NCBI RefSeq assembly: GCF_028737205.1
Contig: NZ_JAQZAL010000012.1
Span: forward strand, 62,001 to 126,000
Reading direction: 5' to 3'
DNA: 64,000 nt
From: Actinomycetospora lutea
GTDB taxonomy: Bacteria > Actinomycetota > Actinomycetes > Mycobacteriales > Pseudonocardiaceae
A program made the position numbers and the translations under genes. Position 1 is the first letter of the stretch; every line of letters begins with the position of its first letter. Shown piece after piece: positions 8,158 to 16,442 of the stretch. The notes beneath the pieces were generated by a model. That model was not told the DNA's origin, did no database searches, and saw nothing but the letters and a program-made list of their open reading frames with translations.

Positions 8158-8193
8158 GCGAAATTCACGGCCATAGCCGTGAATTTCGCTCAC
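8154..8193. repeat. Palindromic repeat A, copy 2 (bidirectional terminator-like)
   Basis: Perfect 18-bp arms (GTGAGCGAAATTCACGGC) around a CATA loop, placed between the convergent cupin and SfnB-like genes and overlapping the cupin stop. Outer arms match copies 1 and 3. Inner arms differ (ACGGC instead of GGGGC) but both sides changed together so pairing is kept. Confidence 0.9.
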
Positions 8194-8200
8194 CTACCGC

Positions 8201-9397
8201 TCAGAAGTAGCCGTTGGTCGGGAGCGGGGTGCCGGCGATGAGGTGGCGCCCGACGGCGGCGGCCTTGTAGCTCGCCGGGTTGTGCAGCGTGATCGTGCGG
8301 ATGTTGCGCCAGTGCCGGTCGAGGTTGCGGACGCGGCTCGACGCCGACGCGCCACCGACGTCGAACAGCGCGGTGGCCGCGTCCAGCCCGACCCGGTCCA
8401 GGTGCACCTTGACCGAGACGTGCGCCAGCGACGCCGCGAGCAGCAGGTCCTCGGTGGGCTCGCCCTTCGCCCAGGCCTCCATGACGGCGTCGATCGCGTC
8501 GGCCGCGGTGAGCACCGCCGACTCCGCGACCCACGCCGCGGCCGAGAGGCGGCCCACCGTCTCCTGCAGGATCGGGTCGTCGACGGCGTCGGGCGTCGGC
8601 GCGTGCTCGAAGGTGCGGCTCCGGGAACGCACGACCCCGGCGGCGTCGGTGGCCACCGAGCGCAGGATGCCCGCCACCAGCGCGTGCAGGTAGAGCTGCA
8701 GGAACGCCACGTCGCCGGGCGGGCGCGGTTCGAGGCGGGGCCGCGCCCCGAGCACGTCGGCGGGCTCCACCGCGACGTCGGTGAACGCCGTCGTCCCGGT
8801 GCCCGTGCGGCCCTGGCCCATGCCGTCCCAGTCGTCGACGACGTCGACGCCCGCGCGGTCGGCCGGCACCATCACCGTCGCCACGCGGTCGCCCTCGACC
8901 CGCGCCGCGACCGCGATCCAGTCCGCGTAGAGCGTGCCGGTGCTGTAGTACTTCGTGCCGCTGAGCACCAGGCGCCCGTCGACCTCGTCGAGCCGCGTGT
9001 CGAACTCGTGCCCGCCCGCCGCCGACGGCCCGGTCTCGCTGATCGCGTTCCCGAACACCTTGCCCGCGCGGATCTCGTCGACCCACCGCCGCCGCACGTC
9101 CGGGTCGGGGTGGCGGAGGAACCCGATCACCTGGCTGTAGTGGGTGCGCAGCACGTGGGCGACGATCGGGTCGGCCTCGGCGAGGTCGACGACGAACGCC
9201 AGCACCTCGCGCACCGAGGCCCCGCGCCCGCCCTCGTCGACCGGCAGCGACAGCGCGCCCAGCCCGGCCCGCGCCACCGCGGCGACCTGGTCGAACGGCG
9301 AGACGTCGAGGCGCTCCCGCTCGGCGGCGCCCGCGGCGATGTCCGCCAAGAGCGTGGCGACCCCGGGCTCGGCGGCGGTCCGGGAGGCCGCCCTCAC
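8201..9397 (-). CDS. SfnB/DszC-type acyl-CoA dehydrogenase-family monooxygenase
   Basis: 398 aa with acyl-CoA dehydrogenase fold: N-terminal helical domain, middle beta domain (FGNAISETGPSAAGG, LVLSGTKYYSTGTLYADWIAVAA) and C-terminal helical bundle. This matches the sulfur-acquisition branch (SfnB, DszC) in which FMNH2 and O2 oxidise sulfides or sulfones, not acyl-CoA esters. The GTG start overlaps the TGA of the upstream LLM gene (GTGA at 9394-9397), so the two are tightly coupled. With the transporter upstream it completes a transport-oxidation operon controlled by a cysteine leader peptide. Confidence 0.82.
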   Translation of the reverse strand: MRAASRTAAEPGVATLLADIAAGAAERERLDVSPFDQVAAVARAGLGALSLPVDEGGRGASVREVLAFVVDLAEADPIVAHVLRTHYSQVIGFLRHPDPDVRRRWVDEIRAGKVFGNAISETGPSAAGGHEFDTRLDEVDGRLVLSGTKYYSTGTLYADWIAVAARVEGDRVATVMVPADRAGVDVVDDWDGMGQGRTGTGTTAFTDVAVEPADVLGARPRLEPRPPGDVAFLQLYLHALVAGILRSVATDAAGVVRSRSRTFEHAPTPDAVDDPILQETVGRLSAAAWVAESAVLTAADAIDAVMEAWAKGEPTEDLLLAASLAHVSVKVHLDRVGLDAATALFDVGGASASSRVRNLDRHWRNIRTITLHNPASYKAAAVGRHLIAGTPLPTNGYF

Positions 9398-10809
9398 GAG
9401 GAGGTGCCCGTCCGCAGGGCCCCCGCCGGATGGCTCGGGTCGGCCCGGGGCCCCTTGCCGCCCAGGACCTCGCGCAGCGTCCCGCGCGGCGGGGTCGCCG
9501 GCATCCGCCCGCGGCGGCGCAGCTCGGGGACGACCAGCTCGGCGACCTGCTCGAACGTGCCCGGCGTGACCGCGTAGGCGAGGTTGAAGCCGTCGGCGCC
9601 GGTCTCGTCGATCCAGCGCTCCATCTCGTCGGCGACCTCGGCCGGCGAGCCGACCGCGACCGGCCCGCGCCCGCCGACCGCGAGGTGCGCGGCGATCTCG
9701 TCGATCGTCCACTCCCGGTCCGGGTCGTCGGTGGTGAACGACGCGAGCGCGGTCTGCCCGGCGTCGGTGTGCACGTGGCGCAGCGGCTCGCCGGGCGGGA
9801 CGTCGGAGAGGTCGAGGCCGGTCCAGCCGCCGAGGAGGGCCATGGCGCCCTCGCGGGAGGCCGCGGCGAGGTAGCTCGCGTAGAGCTCCTTCGCCGCCGA
9901 CGAGGTCTCCGCCACCACCGGCGCCAGCTGCACGAAGATCGTCACCGACTCGGGGTCACGGCCGGCCTCGGCGACCGCCGCGCGGATGCCCGCCACCGAC
10001 TTCGCGACCACGCCCGTCGTCGGCCCGGAGACGAACACCGCCTCGGCGTGCTTGCCCGCGAACGCCTTGCCCCGCGACGAGGCGCCCGCCTGGAAGATCG
10101 TCGGGGTTCGCTGCGGCGAGGGCTCGCACAGGAACGGCCCGGGCACGTCGAACCACGTCCCGTGGTGGGCGACGTCGTGCACCTTCGCCGGGTCGGTGTA
10201 GACGCCGCGCTCGGCGTCGCGCACCACCGCGTCCTCGTCCCAGGAGGTCTCCCAGAGCTTGTAGCAGACCTCGAGGTACTCCTCGGCCATCGCGTAGCGC
10301 TCGTCGTGGGGCAGCTGCTGGTTCGATGGTCCGGCTCCGCTGCGCTGCGCGTCCCCGAGCCCCAGGTTGGCCGCCGCGCTGGACAGGTAGCCGGTGACCA
10401 CGTTCCACGCCACCCGGCCCTTGGTCAGGTGGTCGAGCGTGGTGAACCGGCGCGCCAGCGCGTAGGGGTGCTCGTAGCTCACCGACACCGTCACCCCGAA
10501 GCCCAGCCGCGAGGTCGCCGCGGCCAGGGCCGGCACGAGCAGCATCGGGTCGCCGAGCGGGACCTGCGCCCCGGCCCGCACCGCGGCGTCGCGGCTGCCG
10601 CCGTGGACGTCGTAGATGCCCAGGACGTCGGCGAGGAACAGCGCGTCGAAGCCCGCGTCCTCCAGCGTGCGCGCCAGCCCGATCCAGTGGTCGAGGTCGG
10701 TGTAGCGGAACCCCTGGTCGTCGGGGTGGCGCCACAGGCCCGCCGACTGGTGGCCGGCGCAGTTCATGGCGAACGCGTTGAGGTGGATGCGTCGCTTGTC
10801 GGGGGGCAC
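9394..10809 (-). CDS. LLM class FMN-dependent monooxygenase (NtaA/SnaA/DszA-SoxA family)
   Basis: 471 aa. Motifs: GFDALFLADVLGIYDV, LDHLTKGRVAWNVVTGYLSSAA, DERYAMAEEYLEVCYKLWE, RTPTIFQAGASSRGKAFAGKHAEAVF. This is the DszA-like group that cleaves sulfones with reduced FMN. Residues near 158-166 (AQRSGAGPS) come from repeat C. Starts with GTG preceded by GGGACG, 10 bp after the transporter gene. Partner of the SfnB/DszC-like enzyme, mirroring the DszC-then-DszA logic of stepwise sulfur oxidation and C-S cleavage. Confidence 0.85.
   Translation of the reverse strand: MPPDKRRIHLNAFAMNCAGHQSAGLWRHPDDQGFRYTDLDHWIGLARTLEDAGFDALFLADVLGIYDVHGGSRDAAVRAGAQVPLGDPMLLVPALAAATSRLGFGVTVSVSYEHPYALARRFTTLDHLTKGRVAWNVVTGYLSSAAANLGLGDAQRSGAGPSNQQLPHDERYAMAEEYLEVCYKLWETSWDEDAVVRDAERGVYTDPAKVHDVAHHGTWFDVPGPFLCEPSPQRTPTIFQAGASSRGKAFAGKHAEAVFVSGPTTGVVAKSVAGIRAAVAEAGRDPESVTIFVQLAPVVAETSSAAKELYASYLAAASREGAMALLGGWTGLDLSDVPPGEPLRHVHTDAGQTALASFTTDDPDREWTIDEIAAHLAVGGRGPVAVGSPAEVADEMERWIDETGADGFNLAYAVTPGTFEQVAELVVPELRRRGRMPATPPRGTLREVLGGKGPRADPSHPAGALRTGTSS
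10328..10354 (-). repeat. 27-nt repeat C inside the second LLM monooxygenase gene
   Basis: Coding-strand sequence begins GGACGCG and ends AGCGGAGCCGGACC. It is in the same reading frame as the copy at 5227 (D-A-Q-R-S-G-A-G-P), and lies at a corresponding loop of the related enzyme. Confidence 0.75.
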
Positions 10810-10819
10810 GGCGTCCCTT

Positions 10820-12127
10820 CTACACCGCGTCGTCGAACGCGGTCTCGCGGGCGAGCACGGCGGACAGGATCGTCAGCACGGAGACGCCGGCGAAGATCAC
10901 CACGACGAGCACGAACGACCCGGTGGCGCCGACGACGGCCGCGGCCACCAGCGGCGCGAACCCGCCGCCGATCACCGAGCCGATCCCGTAGCCCAGCGAC
11001 GCGCCGCTGTAGCGCAGGCGCACGTCGAACAGCTCCGCGAACCACGCGGCCTGCGGCCCGTACATGGCGTCGTGGGTGACGTTGATCGCGAGCACCACGG
11101 CCAGCACCACCAGCAGCGTCGACCCGGTGCCGACGGCGAGGAAGAACAGCAGCAGCGTCACCGTGCCGCCGACCGCGCCGAACAGGTAGGGCTTCCGGCG
11201 CCCGATGCGGTCGGACAGGATCGCCCACAGCGGGGTCGTGGCGAGCCCGAGGGCCGACGAGATGACCACGGCGATCAGCCCGGCGCTGCTGCCGCGGCCG
11301 ATCTCGCTCGCGATGTAGGTCAGGCCGTACGTGGTGATCAGCACGAACAGGGCGATCTGCGAGAGCCGCAGGCCGGTGGTGAGCAGGACCTCGCGCGGCG
11401 CGGCGCGGAACACCTCGACGACGGGCAGCCGGGCGACCTTGCCCTGCTCGCGCAGCGCGGCGAACTCCGGCGCGTCGGAGATGCGCAGCCGGATCACCAG
11501 CCCGACGATCACGAGCACCGCGCTGGCCAGGAACGGCAGCCGCCACCAGAACTCGACGAACGCCGCGTCGCCGACGGCCGTGCGCACGAGGAAGAACAGG
11601 CCGGTGGCGAGCAGCATCCCGGCGGGCGAGCCGAGCTGGGTGAAGCTGCCGAAGAACCCGCGGCGGCGCGGCGGGGCGTGCTCGACGGCGAGGATCGCGG
11701 CGCCGGCCCACTCGCCGCCGACGGCGAGGCCCTGGAGGATCCGCAGCACCACGAGCAGCACCGGGGCCGCGACGCCGATCGTCGCGAACGACGGGAGCAG
11801 GCCGATCAGCGTCGTCGCGGTACCCATGAGCACGAGCGCGCCGACGAGCACCGTGCGGCGCCCGAGGCGGTCACCGAGGTGCCCGGCGATCACCGCGCCG
11901 ATCGGGCGCGCGCCGAACCCGGCGGCGTACGTCGCGAACGCGGCGAGCGTGCCGGCGGTCGGGCTGATCGAGGGGAAGAACAGCTGGTTGAACACCAGCG
12001 CGGTGGCGGTGGCGTAGAGGTAGAAGTCGTACCACTCGATGGTGGTCCCGATGGCGCTGGCGAGCGCGACCCGGCGCGGGGTGCGGGCGGGCGCGGCGGT
12101 GGGCGTGCTGGACGTGCTGGTGCTCAC
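10820..12127 (-). CDS. MFS transporter, metabolite:H+ symporter (MHS) type
   Basis: 435 aa, 12 predicted TM helices. Opens with SAIGTTIEWYDFYLYATATALVFNQLFFP, the MHS hallmark, and has the loop 2-3 motif GHLGDRLGRRTVLV and the mid motif RILQGLAVGGEWAGAAILAVE. GTG at 12127 chosen; upstream in-frame sequence runs antisense through the leader peptide. First gene of the transporter-LLM-SfnB operon, so the substrate is probably an organosulfur acid such as a sulfonate or sulfone. Proton-coupled import is expected from the family. Confidence 0.85.
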   Translation of the reverse strand: MSTSTSSTPTAAPARTPRRVALASAIGTTIEWYDFYLYATATALVFNQLFFPSISPTAGTLAAFATYAAGFGARPIGAVIAGHLGDRLGRRTVLVGALVLMGTATTLIGLLPSFATIGVAAPVLLVVLRILQGLAVGGEWAGAAILAVEHAPPRRRGFFGSFTQLGSPAGMLLATGLFFLVRTAVGDAAFVEFWWRLPFLASAVLVIVGLVIRLRISDAPEFAALREQGKVARLPVVEVFRAAPREVLLTTGLRLSQIALFVLITTYGLTYIASEIGRGSSAGLIAVVISSALGLATTPLWAILSDRIGRRKPYLFGAVGGTVTLLLFFLAVGTGSTLLVVLAVVLAINVTHDAMYGPQAAWFAELFDVRLRYSGASLGYGIGSVIGGGFAPLVAAAVVGATGSFVLVVVIFAGVSVLTILSAVLARETAFDDAV

Positions 12128-12174
12128 GAGGATTCCCGGGGGAGAGGGCTGGTCGCCGAGGCGCTGACGGGGCG

Positions 12175-12240
12175 TCAGCGACGACAGCCCTGGGCGCCGA
12201 CGCGACCGAGGTCGACGTGCCGGCGACGGGTGAGCAGCAC
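12175..12240 (-). CDS. Cysteine leader peptide upstream of the MHS transporter operon
   Basis: 21-codon ORF starting GTG and encoding LLTRRRHVDLGRVGAQGCRR, stop TGA. The RRRHVDL core and the Cys codon three residues from the end match the leader peptides known upstream of actinobacterial sulfur genes. It ends 47 bp before the transporter start. Slow decoding of the Cys codon would be the likely sensing step. Too short for routine gene finders. Confidence 0.8.
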   Translation of the reverse strand: MLLTRRRHVDLGRVGAQGCRR

Positions 12241-12332
12241 CGGCGGAGTCCATCAGCCCCGCTCGATCGGGTCAACGCGACGTGACGTGCGCCCCGTCCG
12301 CGGCCCGCGGGCTCGGGACGACGTCACGGGGC

Positions 12333-12602
12333 TCAGGCGCTGGGTGACCGCGCCGGGTCGCGGTCCGCGCAGTGCGCGGCGAGGTCGTCGAGGGGCAGCC
12401 CGAGCTCGGCGCACAGCGCGATCACGGTGAAGAACGCCGGCGTCGGGACCCGTCCGGTCTCGATCTTGCGCAGGGTCTCGGGCGACATCCCGACCGCGGC
12501 CGCCACCGAGGTCATGCTCCGCGGGCCCCGCGCCGCGCGCAGGACCTCGCCGAGACGCTGCCCGCGCTCGTGCTCCTCCGCCGTCAGCGGCACGCGCACC
12601 AT
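12333..12602 (-). CDS. Small XRE-type helix-turn-helix regulator
   Basis: 89 aa from the ATG at 12602. HTH segment: SMTSVAAAVGMSPETLRKIETGRVP, followed by FFTVIALCAELGLPLDDLAAH, as in short Cro/C1-type proteins. It is divergent from the methionine aminopeptidase gene and a near-perfect palindrome (GGGATAGTTATCCC) lies between them, so it probably regulates itself and map. Longer in-frame upstream sequence crosses that operator and is rejected. Confidence 0.8.
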   Translation of the reverse strand: MVRVPLTAEEHERGQRLGEVLRAARGPRSMTSVAAAVGMSPETLRKIETGRVPTPAFFTVIALCAELGLPLDDLAAHCADRDPARSPSA

Positions 12603-12651
12603 GACCGTGATACTAATACCGGGATAGTTATCCCGCGGAGAGAGTGCGTCG
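12603..12651. promoter_or_regulatory. AT-rich operator/promoter between HTH regulator and map
   Basis: Local A+T jump in a G+C-rich genome. Contains GGGATAGTTATCCC (12621-12634; six-base arms) and an upstream half-related stretch GATACTAATACC (12609-12620). The map gene has a GGAGAGAG ribosome site at 12637-12644. The TAGTTA within the palindrome can serve as a -10 for map, so binding would repress it. Confidence 0.5.
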
Positions 12652-13440
12652 ATGATCGAGTTGAAGACCCCCGCCGAGATCGAGCGGATGCACGAGGCCG
12701 GCCGGTTCGTCGCCCACGTGCTGACGGAGCTGGGCGAGCGCGCGCTCGTCGGGGTCAACCTGCTCGACCTGGAGCAGCACGCCCGCCGGCTGATCCGGGC
12801 GCACGGCGCCGAGTCCTGCTACTGGGACTACGCGCCGTCGTTCGGGCGGGGTCCGTTCCGCAACGTCGTGTGCCTGTCGGTCAACGACGCGGTCCTGCAC
12901 GGCCTGCCCCACGACTACGTCCTGCGCGACGGCGACGTCCTGAGCATGGACCTCGCCGTGACGGTCGGGGGCTGGGCCGCCGACTCCGCCCGCACCGTCA
13001 TCGTCGGCACGCCCCGCGAGGACGACCGGCGACTGGTGCGTGCGGGCGAGGAGGCCCTCGAGGCCGCCATCGCCGCCGCGCAGCCCGGCGGGAAGCTCGG
13101 TGACGTGTCGGCCGCGATCGGCGCGGTCGCCGCGCGCCACGGCTACCCGGTGAACCTGGAGTTCGGCGGGCACGGCATCGGCCGCACCATGCACGAGGAC
13201 CTCCACGTCCCCAACGACGGGCGCGCGGGCCGCGGCATGCGCCTCAAGCCCGGCCTCACCCTGGCGCTCGAGCCCTGGTTCGCGCGCACCACCGACAAGA
13301 TCACCTTCGACCCCGACGGCTGGACGATCCGCTCCGCCGACGGCTCGCGCACCACCCACAGCGAGCACACCGTCGCCGTCACCGACGACGGGCCCCGCGT
13401 GCTGACCCGCCGGGAGGACGAGCTGGCCGTCGCGGTGTAG
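12652..13440 (+). CDS. map: Type I methionine aminopeptidase
   Basis: 262 aa. Metal ligands of the pita-bread fold are visible: D100 (LSMDLAV), D111 (AADSARTV), H174 (FGGHGIGR), E207 (LALEPWF) and E238 (THSEHTVAV); H83 in VLHGLP is the substrate-binding His. Removes N-terminal Met from nascent proteins. It is not in the secY-adk operon position typical of the main actinobacterial map, so it is probably an additional paralogue, controlled by the adjacent HTH protein. The EC segment ESCYWDYAPSFGRGPF replaces the usual YHGFPKS-like loop. Confidence 0.9.
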   Translation: MIELKTPAEIERMHEAGRFVAHVLTELGERALVGVNLLDLEQHARRLIRAHGAESCYWDYAPSFGRGPFRNVVCLSVNDAVLHGLPHDYVLRDGDVLSMDLAVTVGGWAADSARTVIVGTPREDDRRLVRAGEEALEAAIAAAQPGGKLGDVSAAIGAVAARHGYPVNLEFGGHGIGRTMHEDLHVPNDGRAGRGMRLKPGLTLALEPWFARTTDKITFDPDGWTIRSADGSRTTHSEHTVAVTDDGPRVLTRREDELAVAV

Positions 13441-13482
13441 GCCTCGTTGCGGCCGGACGGATGGCTGCGGTGAGATGGGCGC

Positions 13483-13563
13483 ATGCCTCGCCGCGCCCTC
13501 GAGCCGTTCTGGCCGAGCCGGCGCGTGATCGAGTTCGACCAGTGGTGTCGCCCGGCCGCGTGA
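13483..13563 (+). CDS. Possible 26-aa peptide ORF, unrecognised
   Basis: ATG at 13483, residues PRRALEPFWPSRRVIEFDQW, TGA at 13561. It lies in the 210-bp gap between map and the carbonic anhydrase gene. Composition is protein-like (two Trp, few low-complexity runs), but the upstream GGTGAGATGGG is only a weak ribosome site. It may be a fragment of a larger lost gene. No function assigned. Confidence 0.2.
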   Translation: MPRRALEPFWPSRRVIEFDQWCRPAA

Positions 13564-13650
13564 GCGCCCCGGGTCGTCCTCGCACGTCCTGATCCGTTCA
13601 CGCGGCCGGATCGTCGTGCCCACATCCGGATCGATCCCGCGGAGGCCAGG

Positions 13651-14139
13651 GTGTCCGTCACCGACGACTACCTGAAGAACAACGAGACCTACGTCGCGAC
13701 CTTCCCCGGCGAGCTGCCCCTGCCGCCGGCGCGCAGGACCGCCGTCGTCGCCTGCATGGACGCGCGCGTGAACCCCTACGGCGCACTCGGCCTGCACGAG
13801 GGCGACTCGCACGTCATCCGCAACGCCGGCGGCGTCGTCACCGACGACACGATCCGCTCGCTCGCGATCAGCCAGCACCTCCTCGGGACCGAGGAGATCG
13901 TGCTGATCCACCACACCGACTGCGGCATGGTGACGTTCACCGACGAGCAGTTCGCCGACATCCTCGAGAAGGAGGCCGGGGAGCGCCCGTCGTGGTCGGC
14001 CAACGCGTTCCCCGACCTCGAGGCCGATGTCCGCGACTCGATCAAGCGCATCACCGACAGCCCGTTCGTCAAGAACAAGGGCTCGGTGCGCGGGTTCGTG
14101 CTCGACGTCGCGACCGGGAAGCTGACCGAGGTCGAGTAG
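13651..14139 (+). CDS. Beta-class carbonic anhydrase
   Basis: 162 aa, the short plant-unlike type found in mycobacteria (Rv1284-like). Zinc ligands C35 (ACMDAR), H88 and C91 (IHHTDCG), plus the catalytic D37-R39 dyad. Interconverts CO2 and bicarbonate. GTG start with GGAGG 6 bp upstream. In mycobacteria this enzyme is also found near cysteine/sulfate genes (cysN-cysD region), matching its convergent position next to cysN here. Confidence 0.92.
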   Translation: MSVTDDYLKNNETYVATFPGELPLPPARRTAVVACMDARVNPYGALGLHEGDSHVIRNAGGVVTDDTIRSLAISQHLLGTEEIVLIHHTDCGMVTFTDEQFADILEKEAGERPSWSANAFPDLEADVRDSIKRITDSPFVKNKGSVRGFVLDVATGKLTEVE

Positions 14140-14140
14140 C

Positions 14141-14194
14141 GGAGCGAGGGACGCCCCCGCTGGACGCAGCGAGGGCGTCCCTCGCTGCGACCCC
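14141..14194. terminator. Hairpin repeat B, copy 1 (between carbonic anhydrase and cysN)
   Basis: Arms AGCGAGGGACGCCC (14143-14156) and its exact complement (14173-14186) with a 16-nt loop, followed by TGCGACCCC. It sits between convergent stops, so it can terminate both transcripts. Related copies at 57534 and 40472. Confidence 0.75.
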
Positions 14195-14200
14195 GGGCCC

Positions 14201-15475
14201 TCAGTGCACCTCGAGCGGGCGCGCCACGAGCGGTCGCCCGACGAGGCCCGCGGCGAGCGTGTCGCCGGCCTGCGCGTCGATGAGCAGGAACGACCCGGTG
14301 GCGGCGACGTCGTCGTACCGGTCGAGCGGCAGCGGCTCGGACACGGTCAGCGACACCTGGCCCATGGCGTTGATGCCCAGCTCGCCCGGGTCCTCCACGA
14401 CCGAGAGGTCCTCGGTGTCGAGCCGGTGGGTCACCGCGCCGACGATGGCCTGCACGGTGCGGGTGCCGTGCTTGAGCAGCAGCCGCGCGCCGGGGCGCAG
14501 CGGCTTCTCGTGCAGCCAGGCGAGCGTCGCGTCGAACTCGGTGACGGGCTCGGGCGCGCCGGGCGCAGCGAGCTCCGCGCCGCGGGCGATCCCGAGGTCG
14601 TCGGCGAGGCGCAGCACGACGCTCTGGCCGTCGTGGGCCGCCTCGAGCTCGCCGTCGGCGGTGTCGATGCCCTCGACGCGGGTGCGGAGCCCGTCGGGCA
14701 GGACCTCCACCTCGTCGCCGACGCGCACCGTGCCCGCCGCCACGAGCCCGGCGTAGCCGCGGTAGTCGGGGTGGGACTCGGTGCGCGGCCGCACGACGTA
14801 CTGCACGGGGAAGCGGAAGGGCGCGTCGTGGTCGGCGCCCTCGACCGGCACCGACTCGAGGTGCTCGAGCAGCGTCGGGCCCTCGTACCAGGGGGTGTTC
14901 GGCGAGGCGAGCACGACGTTGTCGCCCTTCTTCGCCGACAGCGGGATCGCGACGACGGCGTCCTCGGCGTAGCCGAGCGCGTCGGTCAGGCCCGTGAACT
15001 CCTTGGCGATGCGCCAGTAGGTGTTCTCGTCGAAGTCGACGAGGTCCATCTTGTTCACCGCGAGCACGAGGCGCGGCACGCGCAGCAGGCCCATCACGGC
15101 CACGTGGCGCCGGGTCTGCTCGACGACGCCGGTGCGGGCGTCGACCAGCAGCACCGCCAGCTGCGCGGTGGACGCCCCGGTGACGGTGTTGCGGGTGTAC
15201 TGCACGTGGCCGGGGGTGTCGGCGAGGACGAACGAGCGCCGCGGCGTCGCGAAGTAGCGGTACGCGACGTCGATGGTGATGCCCTGCTCGCGCTCGGAGC
15301 GCAGGCCGTCGACGAGCAGCGAGAGGTCGGGGTCGCCGCCGCCGACGGTGGCGCGCTCGACGGCCTCCATCTGGTCGGCGAGCACCGACTTCGTGTCGTA
15401 GAGCAGCCGCCCGACGAGGGTGGACTTGCCGTCGTCGACGCTGCCCGCGGTCGCGAGCTTGAGCAGGTCAGCCAT
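14201..15475 (-). CDS. cysN: Sulfate adenylyltransferase subunit 1 (GTPase)
   Basis: 424 aa translation-factor GTPase that powers ATP sulfurylase. G1 GSVDDGKST (11-19), G3 DTPGH (86-90), G4 NKMD (141-144), then two beta-barrel domains. There is no fused APS kinase domain, unlike mycobacterial CysNC, consistent with direct reduction of APS by the adjacent CysH. Last gene of the sir-cysH-cysD-cysN operon, 52 bp after cysD. Confidence 0.95.
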   Translation of the reverse strand: MADLLKLATAGSVDDGKSTLVGRLLYDTKSVLADQMEAVERATVGGGDPDLSLLVDGLRSEREQGITIDVAYRYFATPRRSFVLADTPGHVQYTRNTVTGASTAQLAVLLVDARTGVVEQTRRHVAVMGLLRVPRLVLAVNKMDLVDFDENTYWRIAKEFTGLTDALGYAEDAVVAIPLSAKKGDNVVLASPNTPWYEGPTLLEHLESVPVEGADHDAPFRFPVQYVVRPRTESHPDYRGYAGLVAAGTVRVGDEVEVLPDGLRTRVEGIDTADGELEAAHDGQSVVLRLADDLGIARGAELAAPGAPEPVTEFDATLAWLHEKPLRPGARLLLKHGTRTVQAIVGAVTHRLDTEDLSVVEDPGELGINAMGQVSLTVSEPLPLDRYDDVAATGSFLLIDAQAGDTLAAGLVGRPLVARPLEVH

Positions 15476-15527
15476 CAGAGTCCAGCTCCCCCATCGGCGT
15501 GCTCTCCGTGATGCTTCCTGTCCTGCA

Positions 15528-16442
15528 TCAGAAGTAGCCCTCTCGCTTGCGGTCCTCCATGGCGGCCTCCGAGAGCCGGTCGTCGGCCCGCGTCGCTCCA
15601 CGCTCGGTCAGCCGGCTCTCGCGCACCTCGGCGAGCACCTCGTCGAGCGTCTCCGCGGTCGACTCGACCGCGCCGGTGCAGGAGCCGTCGCCGACGGTGC
15701 GGTAGCGCACCGTCTTCGTGACGACCTCCTCGCCGTCGCGCGGCCCGCCCCACGGCCCGCTGGTCAGCCACATGCCGTCGCGGGAGAACACCTCGCGGGT
15801 GTGCGCGTAGTAGATCGAGGGCAGCTCGACGCCCTCGCGCGCGATGTAGCGCCACACGTCGAGCTCGGTGAAGTTCGACAGCGGGAACACGCGCACGTGC
15901 TCGCCGGGCTTGTGGCGCCCGTTGTAGAGGTTCCACAGCTCCGGGCGCTGGCGGGAGGGCTCCCACTGCCCGAACGCCGTCCGTAGGCTGAACACCCGCT
16001 CCTTGGCCCGCGCCCGCTCCTCGTCGCGGCGCCCGCCGCCGAAGACGGCGTCGTGGCGGTGCTCGGCGATGGCGTCGAGCAGCGGGGTGGTCTGCAGCGG
16101 GTTGCGGGTGCCGTCGGCGCGCTCGGTCAGGCGGCCGTCGTCGATGTAGTCCTGCACGCGCGCGACCTCGAGCTGCAGGCCGTAGCGCGCGACGACGCGG
16201 TCGCGGAACTCGATGACCTCGTCGAAGTTGTGCCCGGTGTCGACGTGCAGCACCGGGAACGGGATCGGCGCGGGCCAGAACGCCTTCGCGGCGAGGTGCA
16301 CCAGCAGCATCGAGTCCTTGCCGCCGGAGAAGAGGATCACCGGGCGGTCGAACTCGCCGGCGACCTCGCGCATGACGTGGATCGCCTCGGACTCGAGGGC
16401 GCTGAGCTGGTCGATGCTGGTGACAGGCTCGGTGGCGGTCAT
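15528..16442 (-). CDS. cysD: Sulfate adenylyltransferase subunit 2
   Basis: 304 aa, PP-loop ATP pyrophosphatase: SGGKDS at 39-44, LHVDTGHNF, and the conserved C-terminus EAAMEDRKREGYF. Transfers AMP from ATP to sulfate to give APS with CysN. Start ATG overlaps the cysH stop (ATGA at 16439-16442). Confidence 0.95.
   Translation of the reverse strand: MTATEPVTSIDQLSALESEAIHVMREVAGEFDRPVILFSGGKDSMLLVHLAAKAFWPAPIPFPVLHVDTGHNFDEVIEFRDRVVARYGLQLEVARVQDYIDDGRLTERADGTRNPLQTTPLLDAIAEHRHDAVFGGGRRDEERARAKERVFSLRTAFGQWEPSRQRPELWNLYNGRHKPGEHVRVFPLSNFTELDVWRYIAREGVELPSIYYAHTREVFSRDGMWLTSGPWGGPRDGEEVVTKTVRYRTVGDGSCTGAVESTAETLDEVLAEVRESRLTERGATRADDRLSEAAMEDRKREGYF

Noticed and set aside
15476-15527. Another repeat C copy or regulatory element in the cysD-cysN gap
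   Set aside because: Only GGAGCTGGA matches; the remaining 18 bases of the element are absent.
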